Assembly: GCF_022376445.1 (NCBI RefSeq)
Contig: NW_025954962.1
Coordinates: 558,001 to 622,000, forward strand
Source of the DNA: Fomitopsis serialis
Taxonomy: Eukaryota > Basidiomycota > Agaricomycetes > Polyporales > Fomitopsidaceae
Length of the DNA stretch: 64,000 nt
Direction of reading: 5' to 3'
Both the position numbers and the translations under genes were made by a program. The notes under the pieces were generated by a model. It was not told the DNA's origin, searched no databases, and saw only the letters and a list, made by a program, of their open reading frames with translations. The stretch's first letter is position 1; every line of letters begins with the position of its first letter. This document shows positions 10,013-20,909 of this stretch, piece after piece.

Positions 10013-12369
10013 ATGACGATCACCACGCCGGCTGCCGGTTCTCGCATCCTATTCATCGACTCATACGATTCCTTCACATACAAGTGAGCCTATTCTGCTT
10101 GACGTCCGCCATCAACTAATGTCCGCCTTTGAGTCTCGCGGCCCTATGCAGAAAATCAATACCTGGTTGTAGCGTGCATATTCTCAAGAACGACAACCTC
10201 TCCATCGGCGAACTCTGTCCCTATCTTGACCACTTCTCTGCCCTAGTCGTCGGTCCTGGTCCTGGATCCCCAGACAAGGATAGCGACGTCGGTCTCGTGC
10301 GCGATATATGGAGACTTGCGGATGACCACCTCCTTCCCGTGTTTGGTGTCTGTTTGGGTCTGCAGAGTTTTGCAATGGAGTTCGGGGCCAAATTGCATAG
10401 ACTAAACGTCGTCAAGCATGGCCAGGTATCCACTATCCATCACAACGGAATGGACATCTTTGCAGGTGTTGGTGATGTCGCTGCAGTGCGCTACCACTCT
10501 CTGCACGTCTCCGTGGACGGATGTGATGACATCGAGGCCCTGGCGTGGGCCGACGACGGAGAGGAGAATGGGAAGGTGGTTATGGCTGCGAAGCATCGGA
10601 GCAAGCCGTTCTGGGCTGTTCAGTACCACCCGGAATCCGTGCGTACCGAACGCGGCGGCGAAGGCGTTCTCCGTAATTTCTGGCAGCTAGCCATGGCATG
10701 GACAAGAAAGCAGCGTCGAGCAGTCCGACCTTGGAATGCTGCAGCAGAACGTCTCATGGGGTCACCTTGGCCATCACCTCAGCCGCCTCGCATGCTTTTA
10801 CCTGGTTTGTCGACGACGGTGACCGCACGCACTGTCGAGGCACATGGCATAACGCCGACCGACGTATGTGAGAGGCTAGGAGTGTGCAACGACTCTATGG
10901 ATTTCGTACTCTTGGATTCTGCGGCCCAGCCCGGCCGTTTCTCGATCGTCGGATGTCTGACCAAATCTTCCACCAAGATCACCCATTACGTGGGCGATGA
11001 CCACGTCAATCTATGCGAGAGCGGTACTATGCGGTCTGAAACACTCGGAGCTTCGACTATCTGGGATTGGCTCGCGGACTTCATGCGCTCAAGGAGGGCC
11101 GAGGGTGGTGTGAGGGATGTGCCCTTCTGGGGAGGTTTGATTGGGTTCTTGAGTTACGAGCTCGGGACCGAGACTCTAACTCCTTGTACGCCTCATGGAG
11201 TGGAGGATGCTTCAGGGCGCAACCCCGATGTCAACCTGGTTTTCATCGAGCGGAGTATCGTCATCGACACCGTCTCAGGGAAGGTCTACATCCAGACACT
11301 TCTACCGAACGACGAGGCTTGGCTGCAGGAGACGTCGGCGCTCGTCAAAGATTGCCCTTCGCGCCCGGAGAGCAGGCGTACATCCCCAGCGAAGCGCAGG
11401 AAGAAGAGCGCTTCGACTTCGCCGCCGGTTGTAGCTCTACCGGATCGCGAGCAATACATCTCGCGCATCCGCGAAGCCAAGGAATACCTCTTCTCCGGTG
11501 ACTCCTACGAGCTCTGCCTAACCGCCCCGACGCACATCTCCGTACCGAAGGCTGTTCGCGGTGCTCCCGAGCATAGCTCGTCATGGGAGCTCTACAAGGT
11601 CCTGCGTACGCGGAACCCTGCCCCGCACTCGGCCTATATCCGTTTACACCCGTCAACGCTTTTGTCATCCTCTCCGGAGCGCTTCCTCTCCTACTCCAGA
11701 CCTCCGCAGTCGACATGTCAGCTACGTCCCATCAAAGGCACTGTACGCAAAGCGCCTGGTATTACACGCGCAGTCGCGGAGGAGGCTTTGGCAGGCAGCG
11801 TCAAAGAGGTCGCCGAGAACCTGATGATCGTCGACCTCATTAGGCACGATCTCCACGGAGTCGTGGGCGAGGACGTGGAGGTGAAACAGTTCTGCAAGGT
11901 CGAGGAGTACAAGACCGTCTGGCAGCTCGTGAGCGTCGTCGAGGGAAAGCTTCCTAGTGGCGAGCACGGTCCCCGTGAGATGGACCTCGGATGGGAGGTG
12001 TTGCGCAGGAGCTTGCCGCCGGGTAGTATGACCGGTGCTCCGAAGAAGCGCAGCGTGGAGATCCTACGCACGCTGGAGGATCATCCTAGAGGCATCTACT
12101 CCGGTGTGTTCGGATACTGGGACGTCGGTGGTGGTGGTGATTGGTCCGTGACCATCCGTAGTTGCTTCAAACACGATTCGAGCGCGACATCTGCACACTC
12201 CGTGGCGTCTACAGATTCCTCGACGCGGGCTGCTTCCGCTACCGAGCAGTGGACCCTCGGTGCGGGAGGCGCCATCACGGCACTGTCAGACCCCGAAGCT
12301 GAGTGGGAGGAAATGATCGTGAAGGTCGAGAGCGTCATTCGAGCTTTCGGTGAAGTGGAGTTTTCCTGA
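10013..12369 (+). CDS. ABZ1: Bifunctional aminodeoxychorismate synthase (PabA-PabB)
   Basis: Makes 4-amino-4-deoxychorismate from chorismate and glutamine, the first step of p-aminobenzoate and folate synthesis. ATG 10013 starts MTITTPAAGSRILFIDSYDS; a 50-nt intron (10084-10133, branch-like CTAAT) restores TYNLAAL, giving 768 residues. The N-terminal third is a class I glutamine amidotransferase: GPGPGSPDKDSDVG, nucleophile Cys in PVFGVCLGLQS, and the His/Glu pair in VQYHPESV. The rest is the chorismate-binding domain: PIKGTVRKAP (the PIKGT lysine is characteristic of ADC synthase rather than anthranilate synthase), LMIVDLIRHDLHGVVG and PPGSMTGAPKKRSVEI. The frame is unbroken over 2.2 kb. Confidence 0.95.
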
Positions 12370-12631
12370 GCGGTATTGTTACATGCTATTCAGCAGATCC
12401 TAATTCTTTCGGTCGGGTATATCGGGTTAAAGCGGGCCTCATCGCCCGCTGCTTCATTCATCTGACTGGCATTTCAACTCCAGTCACGACACTGCATTGC
12501 TATCCTTATATTCAACATCCTGTAGCGCTAGAGTACATATGGTTCAACCCTGCATCGCATAAAGTACACAACATAAATCCCAGTATTCATAGTGGTCAAG
12601 ATGTACAGCAAAGTAGATATGTTGCGAGCAC

Positions 12632-14089
12632 TCATGCAAGCAGCGCGATGTGTCTCAATTCGCTAGAATGCACCGTTAGCATGGCGAAATCGGATGACAT
12701 GAGGAGGTACATACTTCTGGACTTGTTGTCCTACCTTCATCGGCTCGTAGTCAGTGTCTTCATCGAGATCGACCTTACCGAGGTTGATCGTATCTGCTCT
12801 GAGTGCCTTTGCACGAGTCGACAAGGCTGGAACCGGAGCAAGGTCGTAGTCCGAAGACAGATGCCAGAAAAACGTGGATGAGATGCGGACCAGTGGACGA
12901 TTCGGAAATTGTGCCTTGCGTCGCTCCACGACCTGATTGTGTGGATCGTTGCTCAAGCTGTGGGTCTCAGCAGACGCAGAGGAACACGCACCTCCAGCGT
13001 GGCTTCATTAACCACCACCTCGTGATAGCCTGCCTTGATCAGGCCTCCGCTGAAGTGCTCCAGCTGCTTGCCTGCCTGTACGAGCAAATACCGACCAGTT
13101 GGTGGAAACTTGACTGGGATACGCTTCCCAGTATTCCGAGCCCATATGTTGAGACCGGGGTAGCGTGAGCGGCCGTGAATGGTCAGGAAGTTGAGATCCG
13201 TGTGGAATCCAGCGAGGATGGTATCCTTCTGACCATATTTCACGAGATCCGATGCTGTGGGGGCGAGGAGATGAGGGCTGTATGCAACGAGGTTGAGCGG
13301 ACGGCGCTGAGAAGGCATGGACAGCTGACATACCCATAGCGTCCAGCGTCTCTAAAGAATTCTCGAGGCAGTCCTAGTCCGATGCAAATCATTTCACCTA
13401 GGTCCTCCACACTGAGAGAACGTCACTGTCGTAGCATTTCGGCTGACCACACATAACGCACGCATTTTTCATCGATTTACCCCACGTCTCCATGATTGGG
13501 GTCCACCTGTCGCGGATGCTGTCTGCCTCAGGGACGACATTGGGGGCATTCAATCCGGGGTAAGCCGTCTCATAAGGCGGCTTCTCGCTCATCTTCCAGA
13601 AGAACCTGCATTTGGGATCTGGGCTGTGGGCTGTGATGTCCAGCGGCCGCTCCGCTGGATCGAGGCGGGCGATGACATTCAAACACGGTTCGTCGACCGC
13701 ACACTTAGGCTTCTCCGTGTTCTCCAGTGTGACACCGACCTTACACAGATGACTCAGAATAGTGGATACCCAGTGCAGAGCTGTTAATACCTGATAACCG
13801 AGCTCCGGACGTTCATCGTGCTTGAGAGCGGCCTCAGGTTGCGCGAAGTAATCCTCGAGTAGATCGAGGAATGTGCTGTTATCGTCTTCGGACACACGTG
13901 AATCGTGGAGTAGTAGAGCCCCATGCGTAATCAACGCGTCTGCAGCCTAACCGCACGGATCAGACGCTCCCCTGAGTATATTACTATGTGAGATACCTTT
14001 CTGCATTCTTCCACCACAGCCTGTGTTGAATGCAGCGGCTCGCTGAGATACACGTCGAGGTCAATGACGGGCAGCGTCGGCATCGACAT
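12632..14089 (-). CDS. Isopenicillin-N-synthase-like 2OG/Fe(II) dioxygenase
   Basis: A non-haem iron oxygenase of the IPNS/2-oxoglutarate family. Six introns fit exactly (13947-13996, 13740-13790, 13412-13461, 13278-13333, 12933-12991, 12663-12714), giving 379 residues from ATG 14089 (MSMPTLPVIDLDVYLSEPLH) to a stop at 12632-12634 (end QVQNELRHIALLA). The catalytic core shows the iron ligands H and D in ILAGFHTDLNFLTIHG and the second His in AGKQLEHFSGGLIKAGYHEV, followed by PLVRISSTFFWHLSSDYDL. An N-terminal DIOX_N-type region precedes it. The substrate cannot be read from sequence and no biosynthetic cluster surrounds it, so a role in penicillin-type synthesis should not be assumed. A second possible start lies two codons downstream. 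Confidence 0.85.
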
Positions 14090-14382
14090 AGGTTAGTGCA
14101 ACTTGGCTGGCGGGGGCGATGACTCTTGGGACTCAGAGGCGGTGTGAGCGCGTGAGGCGGGACAAGAAGCCAAGTACTGGCAGGCGTGTCGAAGCACGAC
14201 CGAGGTGGTTCCCTTTCTTGGACTGCAGGCGATCATTATGTCCACGTGATCCGGTACAGACACGGAGGCACATAATACCGGCGCTTACTCGACTCGCGCA
14301 CTCTCCGCGAGCCCGCTACAGCCACCCATCCTAACGCACAAGACAACCCCACTAACCAGCCCCCCCACATCGAGCCCTCAAC
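14090..14382. promoter_or_regulatory. Divergent promoter region, dioxygenase / UBC12
   Basis: A 293-bp gap between head-to-head genes. The 60 bp before ATG 14383 are C-rich (CCAGCCCCCCCACATCG). No TATA-like element is obvious. Confidence 0.45.
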
Positions 14383-15220
14383 ATGATCAAGGCGCGCTGT
14401 GTCTGCTCTGTAAACGATATGGTCGAACTCACCGCCTGTGTCACTCTAGATCTGGAGTATGAAGAAGAACGAGGATGCGGCGGCGAAGAAGAAGCCTAAG
14501 ACTAGTGCAGCGCAGATCCGTGTACAGAAGGGTGAGTGGGGTTGTCTTGTCCTATGAACTTTGGACACTGATATTATGGAACTGGCTCCATAGATCTTAC
14601 GGAGTTGGAGCTGTCGTCTACGATGAAGACACACTTCCCAGATCCCTCTGATCTCCTCAACTTCACGCTCACAATCACTCCGGACGAAGGCGCGCAATAC
14701 CCCAACATTCTCCACATCTGTGAGATTCTGACACACTAGACACCAGGCATGTACAAGGGCGGCGCGTTTGTGTTCTCTGTGAACATCAATACCAACTATC
14801 CACATGAGCCACCAAAGGTCAAATGCACACAGACGGTATGTGGTTCTGTCGCGATCAGAATTCCCAGACCATTGACTAGAATATGACTGCCATATGTATA
14901 CTGCAGATCTACCACCCAAATGTCGATCTAGAGGGCAATGTCTGCTTGAACATTCTGCGGGAGGACTGGAAGCCCGTACTAAACCTGAACTCCGTCCTGG
15001 TCGGCCTTCAATACCTGTTTCTCGAGCCTAACGCGGACGACCCTCTGAACAAAGGTATGTTCATGTATCTTGATTAGCCTGCATGGGGCCTGACGTGTCT
15101 GTGACAGATGCTGCGGAGGAGTTGCGCAAGAACCGGGAGCAGTTCCTCCAGAACGTGAAGACGTCGATGCGGGGAGGGAACATTCGTGGGGTGCAGTATG
15201 ACAAGCTCATCGCGCAATGA
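14383..15220 (+). CDS. UBC12: NEDD8-conjugating enzyme E2
   Basis: Ubc12 carries NEDD8/Rub1 on a cysteine and passes it to cullins. Five introns give a 178-residue frame: 14392-14449, 14532-14593, 14690-14746, 14836-14906 and 15055-15107. The protein begins [18 protein letters not shown], the family's N-terminal peptide that docks the E1, and contains [40 protein letters not shown] and the active-site Cys in [14 protein letters not shown], then [19 protein letters not shown]. Introns 1 and 3 have GC, not GT, at the donor (both GCGCGC), with normal AG acceptors. With these splices the sum is an exact multiple of three and the conserved peptides join without gaps. Confidence 0.95.
14392..14449 (+). 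other. GC-AG intron, UBC12 intron 1
   Basis: The exon ends ATGATCAAG and the intron opens GCGCGCTGTG and closes CACTCTAG; the next exon starts ATCTGGAGT, giving MIK-IWS. No GT donor nearby keeps this frame. Confidence 0.85.
14690..14746 (+). other. GC-AG intron, UBC12 intron 3
   Basis: The exon ends GACGAAG, the intron opens GCGCGCAATA and closes GACACCAG, and the next exon starts GCATGTAC, giving PDEG-MYKGG. A CTGAC branch-like site lies about 20 nt before the acceptor. Reading through meets a stop. Confidence 0.85.
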
Positions 15221-15778
15221 TAGGGCAGTGGCATGGCGCCTGTGACTCTAGTCGGTCCTTGTGCGTGAGTCATGCTGTACGCGGGCCATCGGCTCGCGGA
15301 GTGGGTTAGATGTGTAATATGCTGTTCACTTAATCTCCATGTATCTGTGCGCACGCATACATCCACGTCGTAGAATTGTACAGTCCTTTGCATTGACTTT
15401 CTTTAGTTCTCTACCACCTGTCTGCGCCATCTCATTTGAATCGAAACATATGTAACACTTGCTGACTATTGCTACGCACGCAGCTGGACAGACATGTCCA
15501 CATCATGATGAGTGGAACCTCGATCTCCCTTTATGCAATGTAGTAGTTGCAGTGAAACGTTGAGGGTTCATAGCATCTAATCCATGTCGTTGGATTTGGC
15601 CGCAGTTGGAGGGCACGCGTGGGAATAGAGAACGGATCATTTCTCCTCGATCACCGTCCCTCGGGCCTCCGCACGCTCGTTTGCCACTTGCCATAACTTG
15701 TCCTCTGCGCTTGTGTCATTGCTCGTGGCGCCAGTCCTTCATATTTATACCACCCCCTTCGCCGCACTCGGGTCTCCA
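15221..15778. other. Intergenic, UBC12 3' flank and NOP6 upstream region
   Basis: No gene seen in 558 bp. An AT-rich ATATTTATAC at 15741-15750 lies about 30 nt before the NOP6-like start; it could be a TATA element, but the spacing to the ATG is tight. Confidence 0.4.
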
Positions 15779-16916
15779 ATGAGCTCAGCTCCAAAGCTCA
15801 CCAAGAAGCAGAAGAAGGCGCTCGCCTTCCGCGAGCGCAAGGGCAAAGGCAAGGCAACAGTCCTCGACGAAGAAGACAACGATGTTCCTGTCCTCGAGGA
15901 GCAAGATACTCTGGAGGCTCAAGCTGAGGGTGGCGCTGTGGAGGATGAGGCGAAGCCTGCGCAGCATGCAGCTGCAGCACGCGCGAAGGATGAGGGCGTT
16001 CTGGGCGGCGATCAGCCTAAGAAGCCTAAGAAGCGGAAGAGGGAGAGGAGGACAAAGCGGCGGTCGACGACGACGCAAAGCAGAAGCAGAAGAAAAAGAA
16101 GCGGAGGGTCGGTGACGGCGAAGATGGCGCTGCTATCGACGGGGGGAGCGACGCGGAAGCAGGGGAGCAGGGCGGGGAGGGCAAGGGGAAGACAAAGCAG
16201 CGGTTTATCCTTTTTGTCGGTGCGTGGCAGACTTAGTGGTATTTTCCATATACGCGGGCTCACGGAATGTCTACAGGGAACTTGAGATACACGACATCCA
16301 AGGAGGCTATAGACAAGCACTTCTCTGCATGTGGTGCGTCCTGCGTCGCTTCACGTCCTGCTGGCCATTGATCGGTTCTGCAGACCCACCGCCTACGGTC
16401 CGACTCCTTACACCTAAAGCTACACCTTCAGGCAGACAATCGGCGAAGTCAAAGGGCTGCGCGTTCTTGGAGTTTACAGTGAAGAGCGCGCTCCAACAAG
16501 CCCTGAAGCTGCATCAATCTGAGCTGGATGGGCGTATGATCAACGTTGAGCTCACGGCAGGCGGAGGCGGGAAAGCGAGACTCGAGTAGAGAAGCTGAAG
16601 AAGCGCAATAAGGAACTGCACGAACAAAGGGTACGTGTCTCCGTTTGACGACCCTCGCTCATCTCATGTGTTGTGTAACAGCGCAAGCGTCTCGAGAAAC
16701 AGGAAAGAAACCCAAGAAAAGGACGCGGATGCAGACCCATGCAGGTTCCGAGGCCACAGCGATATTCAGCGACCTCCGGGTCGAACAAGCACCGTCGAAA
16801 CAACGGACATGGACCATCGGAGAGCCGGGCAACGCAGAGCGAAAAGGTCGAAGAAGAGAGGGAAACGTCTGCCACGCGCATTGGGCACAGGTGTAAATGC
16901 GATTCCTGTCGGTTGA
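15779..16916 (+). CDS. NOP6: NOP6-like nucleolar RRM protein, frame-disrupted
   Basis: Nop6-type proteins bind pre-rRNA early in 40S assembly. The start at ATG 15779 gives MSSAPKLTKKQKKALAFRER, then a long acidic and lysine-rich region. After an intron opening GTGCGT near 16218 comes one RRM: RFILFV (RNP2-like), GNLRYTTSKEAIDKHFSACD, PPPTVRLLTPKA, then KSKGCAFLEFTVKSALQQAL (RNP1) and LDGRMINVELTAGGGGK. The tail NKELHEQRRKRLEKQ is conserved in this family and the last residues ALGTGVNAIPVG end at the stop 16914-16916. As written the frame breaks near 16035, at about 16574 (an A missing from a run) and two or three times between 16740 and 16870, where conserved pieces alternate between frames. 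It converges on SED5, 115 bp away. Confidence 0.75.
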
Positions 16917-17031
16917 TGTTGGGACTATCATTATTTTCTGCATGGCCTATGGTATCATAATGCGGCGAAGTGTGTCCAGTGGAAAAGGAAGTATCGTCCA
17001 TGTCTAGGATATATAATGGAGCCGGCTCGTC

Positions 17032-18403
17032 CTACAGGACCCAGGGATCATGAAACAGAATGAAGATGAGGAACTGGAGCAGGACACGGATTAGCAAGCA
17101 CCTGCCTGAAGCATGAAAGACAACGTACGAAAACAATCAGAACCCCGAAGACTTTGAGCATGAGCCACCGATTGGAGGATATACTGGCATAGTATTTAAG
17201 CAGCTCGCGCTGAGCGCCGCTGACATTCGACGCGATGTCCACCGTATCTGCGTCGATTCGCTGTACTGTTTCCCGCTGTTCTGCAACCATTTGCGCCAGT
17301 TGTGTGAAGATCTGCCCCAGTTCCGCGATGGTAGACTCGATGGACTCGATTGCGGTAGACCGTGATTGTATGTAATTGTCCTGTAGCCAATGTCATAGGT
17401 TAAACTATCATTAGCGGTAGCCGTAAGGTAACGCACCTGCTGCTCGACGAGCTGCATCTGCATGAAAGCATCACCCGTTGCTGAACCCTGCCCCTCCTCC
17501 GCTGCGCCCAGATCAAGAGCGAGAATATCGCCATTAGACTGTGCACGACCCTTGCCCTTGACGTCCAACCGTGGAGATAGAGCAGTGCCATCGCCCATTG
17601 GGTCTTGCTGACGCTGCGAATTGCCGAATAGAAGCGAATCTGCAGTCCAAGCCAGTCAGATGCGTTGTCATGCAACGGGAAATTGGCGTACTTGAAGGCG
17701 CTTGGCTTGCCGCGGCAGATGTTGAATGCATGAACTGCTCCGTCCGGTCCTTCGACTCCTTCATATTCTATGATCATGTCGAGTTGAGCATGGGTGGCGT
17801 TACAGAGGAATTGATGCCCACTTGTGTACGAATCTCCAGCACGTCCTTAAACGTCATGCTCGTATCAGCCAGCTTGCTCTGAAGCAGCATGACAACGTTG
17901 TGATTATGCTCGTCCAGCTGCTTTCCCTCCGGCGACTTGCTGTTCTGGGCATTGCGTTGCTTCACGTAGGCCTGAAGCGAAGCTATTTGCTTGTTGATGT
18001 TCGCAATGTCTTGTTTGATGATGTAGGTGAGTTCCTGACGACGAGGGCGACGTCGATACCATGAACAAAATTGGCTTCGCTGAGGCAGTACGCACGCTGA
18101 TTTCCACTGGTCTATCATCGAACAAGGTCTTCCGCTTCGCCACTACTCCAGGTGAGACAGACTTCGCGGCCTGCAGACGCTACAAGACTCACATTGGGCC
18201 AGCTTCCCCAACTTTAACGTCGTGCTACTGATATCCTTGGCAATAGACGACGCGATCCGACTGAACTCGGATTTGTTCTCCGGACCCTTGCCATTCGGCA
18301 GCAAACGTTGTTTCGCCTCCGCGCCGCGCTGAGGGAAGGAAGACCGGTTGCGTATGGATTCCACGCATGCCCGGAACTCATGCGTCCGGTCTTGGACAGG
18401 CAT
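17032..18403 (-). CDS. SED5: Golgi Qa-SNARE, syntaxin-5 type
   Basis: Sed5 is the Golgi t-SNARE for ER-Golgi and intra-Golgi fusion. Six introns (18143-18192, 18035-18095, 17768-17821, 17640-17691, 17381-17436, 17074-17128) give a clean 347-residue protein. It begins MPVQDRTHEFRACVESIRNR, the conserved Sed5 N-peptide that binds the SM protein Sly1. Next come the Habc helices (ELTYIIKQDIANINKQIASL), a Ser/Gln linker, and the SNARE motif containing IAELGQIFTQLAQMVAEQ with the zero-layer glutamine. The C-terminal membrane anchor WLMLKVFGVLIVFFLIFIL is split by the last intron, so the end of the anchor is coded by a 42-nt final exon. No frame break. Confidence 0.93.
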
Positions 18404-18847
18404 GATACAGATGCCGAATAAGAATAAGATTAAAGCAGAGGGTAGTTTTCAGCAAGACCGGAAGAAAGGAATGAGGGAGGCAAGGGACGAGTGGTACACG
18501 GCGAGAGGGGATGGCAGGTCGAGTGAGAACGCTGGAGACAATACGATGGACGTGTCCTGCAAGGCGCCCGCTGCCCCGGCGCGCCATCCTCGGGAGATCT
18601 CAAGATCTTCCACGTGCTACTGCGCGCCCTGGCGCGTCGACGACAAGTCTCAAGGAAACTCTTGTGCGGCCCCGACTCCAAGTTCTACAGCTCTGGTGCG
18701 ATACTCGAAAGCCTCTGCATCGTCGGTTGTACGCGTCTCTCGAGATTATCTGGCAGCTCAACTAGATTGGTCGCGCTCGGACACACGTTTCGGTCGCAAA
18801 ACCGAGCCTAGACCTGTGTACCGTCACGGTGGGGCAGAACTGCATGC
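18404..18847. promoter_or_regulatory. Divergent promoter region, SED5 / GPD
   Basis: Non-coding gap between head-to-head genes. The ORFs seen here are not conserved-looking and overlap on both strands. The region from 18848 to 19018 is treated with the GPD gene because it is open in frame with it. Confidence 0.45.
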
Positions 18848-19018
18848 ATGAGCTCGAGGCAACTTACGTCCGTTTCCAAACGCGCTCTTTTGACTTTCCC
18901 CACACCTCTGCATCGCTTTCCTCAACTTACCCCACGACTGCTATCCCCAGTCCGTCACAGGTCATCAGGACAGCGCTCGGTCAAGCCTACCAAGTTCCCC
19001 CTCCCGCCTTCCTTCACC

Positions 19019-20498
19019 ATGCCCCTCGATCGATCGAAGGTGCTCGTGTTCGGTGCAGGCAACTTCGGTAGCTGTCTAGCTGACCACCTCGCGGACTCAT
19101 CTCACAACGTGTTTCTGTGGTCCCGCGACGAGAATGCCGTCCGCCAAATTAATGAAACTCACCGCAGCGATGTGTTCAAAGACCATGTGTTCCCGGACAT
19201 GGTCAAGGCCGTTGGCCCAGAGTTCCCGTCGAAAGAACTAATCAGAAGTGTCGATGTCCTCCTCTTTGCTATTCCCACCGAGGGGGTGAGGTATTATTTG
19301 GCTTCTTTCGGTCTTCTTACAGATGGAGTTGACCTTCGTGCATAGAGAAACGCTCACCAATCTCAGACCATTACTGGACGAGAAGGGCCTTCCGTTTTTA
19401 ATATTTGTCAACAAAGGAATTGAGATTGCAACCAATTCCCTGACGCTGGAAATCATCGCCGACGCATGCGGTCCTGCAATTGCGAACGTAGCAACATTTA
19501 TCGTTAGTATTGGCCTTGAAGTCGTGAAGTGAAGGAACGTCTGATTTTCTTCGCAGTCGGGGCCATCATTTGCCAAAGAGAGTGCGTGACTCTGCATGCG
19601 CCGACAGACGAGGTCTCATTGAGCGCAGTCATCAAAAGACAGCCAACATCCGTTTCTATCGCGTCTCTATCCACCGAGCACGCGCAAAAGGCATCGGAGT
19701 TGTTCCATCAGCCCTGGTTCCGTTGGTATGTGGGTTTAGGGCGTAGACAGCTGACTTTTCTGAACATCCTCGTCCTCAGTTACACAGGAGATGATCCCAT
19801 TGGCGTCGAGTTGGCTGGTGCGCTCAAGAACGTTTATGCCATCGCTTCGGGCATGGCGGATGGCCTTGGGTTCGAGAACAATACGAGAGCCAGTGAGCTG
19901 CCTTAGTCTCTAGCTGCCGATTGCCTTTCCGATGGTTCCTGCGTAGTGTTGATCACGCGTGGTCTCTCAGAGATGACCAGGATAGGAACGACCTATGGCG
20001 CATCGCCGCTGACATTCCTGAGCCTCGCTGGGGTCGGCGATCTCTTTTTGACATGCAGCTCGTCCACGAGTAGGAACTACACCGTGGGACATCGTCTGGG
20101 GAAGGGCGAGAAATTGGATCATATCATCAAGACGTTGGGCAGTGTGGCAGAAGGTGTTACGACGGCGAAAGCATTATATACGCTGATCAGTCGATTGGGT
20201 GTAAATGCGCCGATTGCCACTGGGGTAAGTGGTCCATGCCATGAGCGGTTTCCCCGCCTGATTATCTTGATGATACTTTGTCCGTCGCAGATTTATGAGG
20301 TGCTCTACGAAGGTACGTCCCTATCCGATGCATCTACTCGGTCGCCGAGGGGTTGACCGTGGCCTTGTGACAGACGCAGATGTCGCGGAAAAGGCAAAGT
20401 GGCTGATGTCTCTGCCTCCGGTGCGCGAGCTGGACTTGCCGGAGGCGACCGGGAAGCCTGCTCGGCAGCTGCTGAGGAAGCTGGAGCTCCCCAAGTAG
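19019..20498 (+). CDS. GPD1: Glycerol-3-phosphate dehydrogenase, NAD-dependent
   Basis: Reduces dihydroxyacetone phosphate to glycerol 3-phosphate, linking glycolysis to lipid and glycerol synthesis. Seven introns (19286-19322, 19503-19556, 19582-19628, 19726-19779, 19893-19946, 20225-20290, 20313-20373) give 368 residues from ATG 19019, which sits in CACCATGCC context. Motifs: Rossmann loop [41 protein letters not shown], the catalytic lysine segment [20 protein letters not shown], and the C-terminal [18 protein letters not shown]. The GAGNFGS loop is closer to the GpsA form than to yeast Gpd1. An in-frame ATG at 18848 would add 57 residues rich in Arg, Lys, Ser and Pro with no acidic residue, which resembles a mitochondrial presequence. 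The first intron is only 37 nt. Confidence 0.93.
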
Positions 20499-20909
20499 AG
20501 CAGTGTAGAGTGCACGAAATATAGATCTGCATGTTGTGCCCGTAGCGAGCTCGTGCGATGAGGCTGCGTCGGGCGCGGACGGTCTGACGCGGACGGATCG
20601 GAAGCATTGTCCGAAGTCGGAGGCCGGAACGAGGACACACAATTGATGACTCGACGACTACGCCTGCCATATCCGGCCTGATGATCAGGATCGGATTACG
20701 TAACGTGTCCCATTTTTTTTCTTGCCCAATGCCGGCGAGTGTAAATTCCTCTGGCCAGCGCTGTGGCCCGCGTCCCGGTTGTTCTTCGCCTATTCGTCTG
20801 CTCCCCTCATCGCCAGCCCGCCAGGTTCGCGTCGTCTCCGCGCTATTTCCCTCCTTGGCCTCACCCATCACCCTCAAGGCCTCTCCGCCCCCGCCCCGCG
20901 CCAGCATCC
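20499..20909. other. Intergenic, GPD 3' flank and upstream of ANK/CCCH gene
   Basis: No gene seen in 411 bp. The 200-codon open frame on the minus strand here is GC-rich and overlaps the last GPD exon, so it is not taken as real. The part next to ATG 20910 is C/T-rich. Confidence 0.4.

Noticed and set aside
12663..12668. TAG at 12663-12665 as the stop of the dioxygenase
   Set aside because: It is inside a canonical intron (GTATGT donor, GCTAAC branch, TTCTAG acceptor). Splicing gives the family end ELRHIALLA and a stop at 12632-12634.
12632..14089. A penicillin or other secondary-metabolite cluster around the IPNS-like gene
   Set aside because: Neighbours are folate synthesis and UBC12; no NRPS, PKS or transporter is present.
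19570..19630. Frame break in GPD after SGPSFAKE
   Set aside because: A 47-nt intron at 19582-19628 with GTGCGT donor and CAG acceptor explains it and gives [16 protein letters not shown].
20305..20907. 200-codon frame on the minus strand
   Set aside because: GC-rich antisense of the last GPD exons and the gap after it, with no domain.
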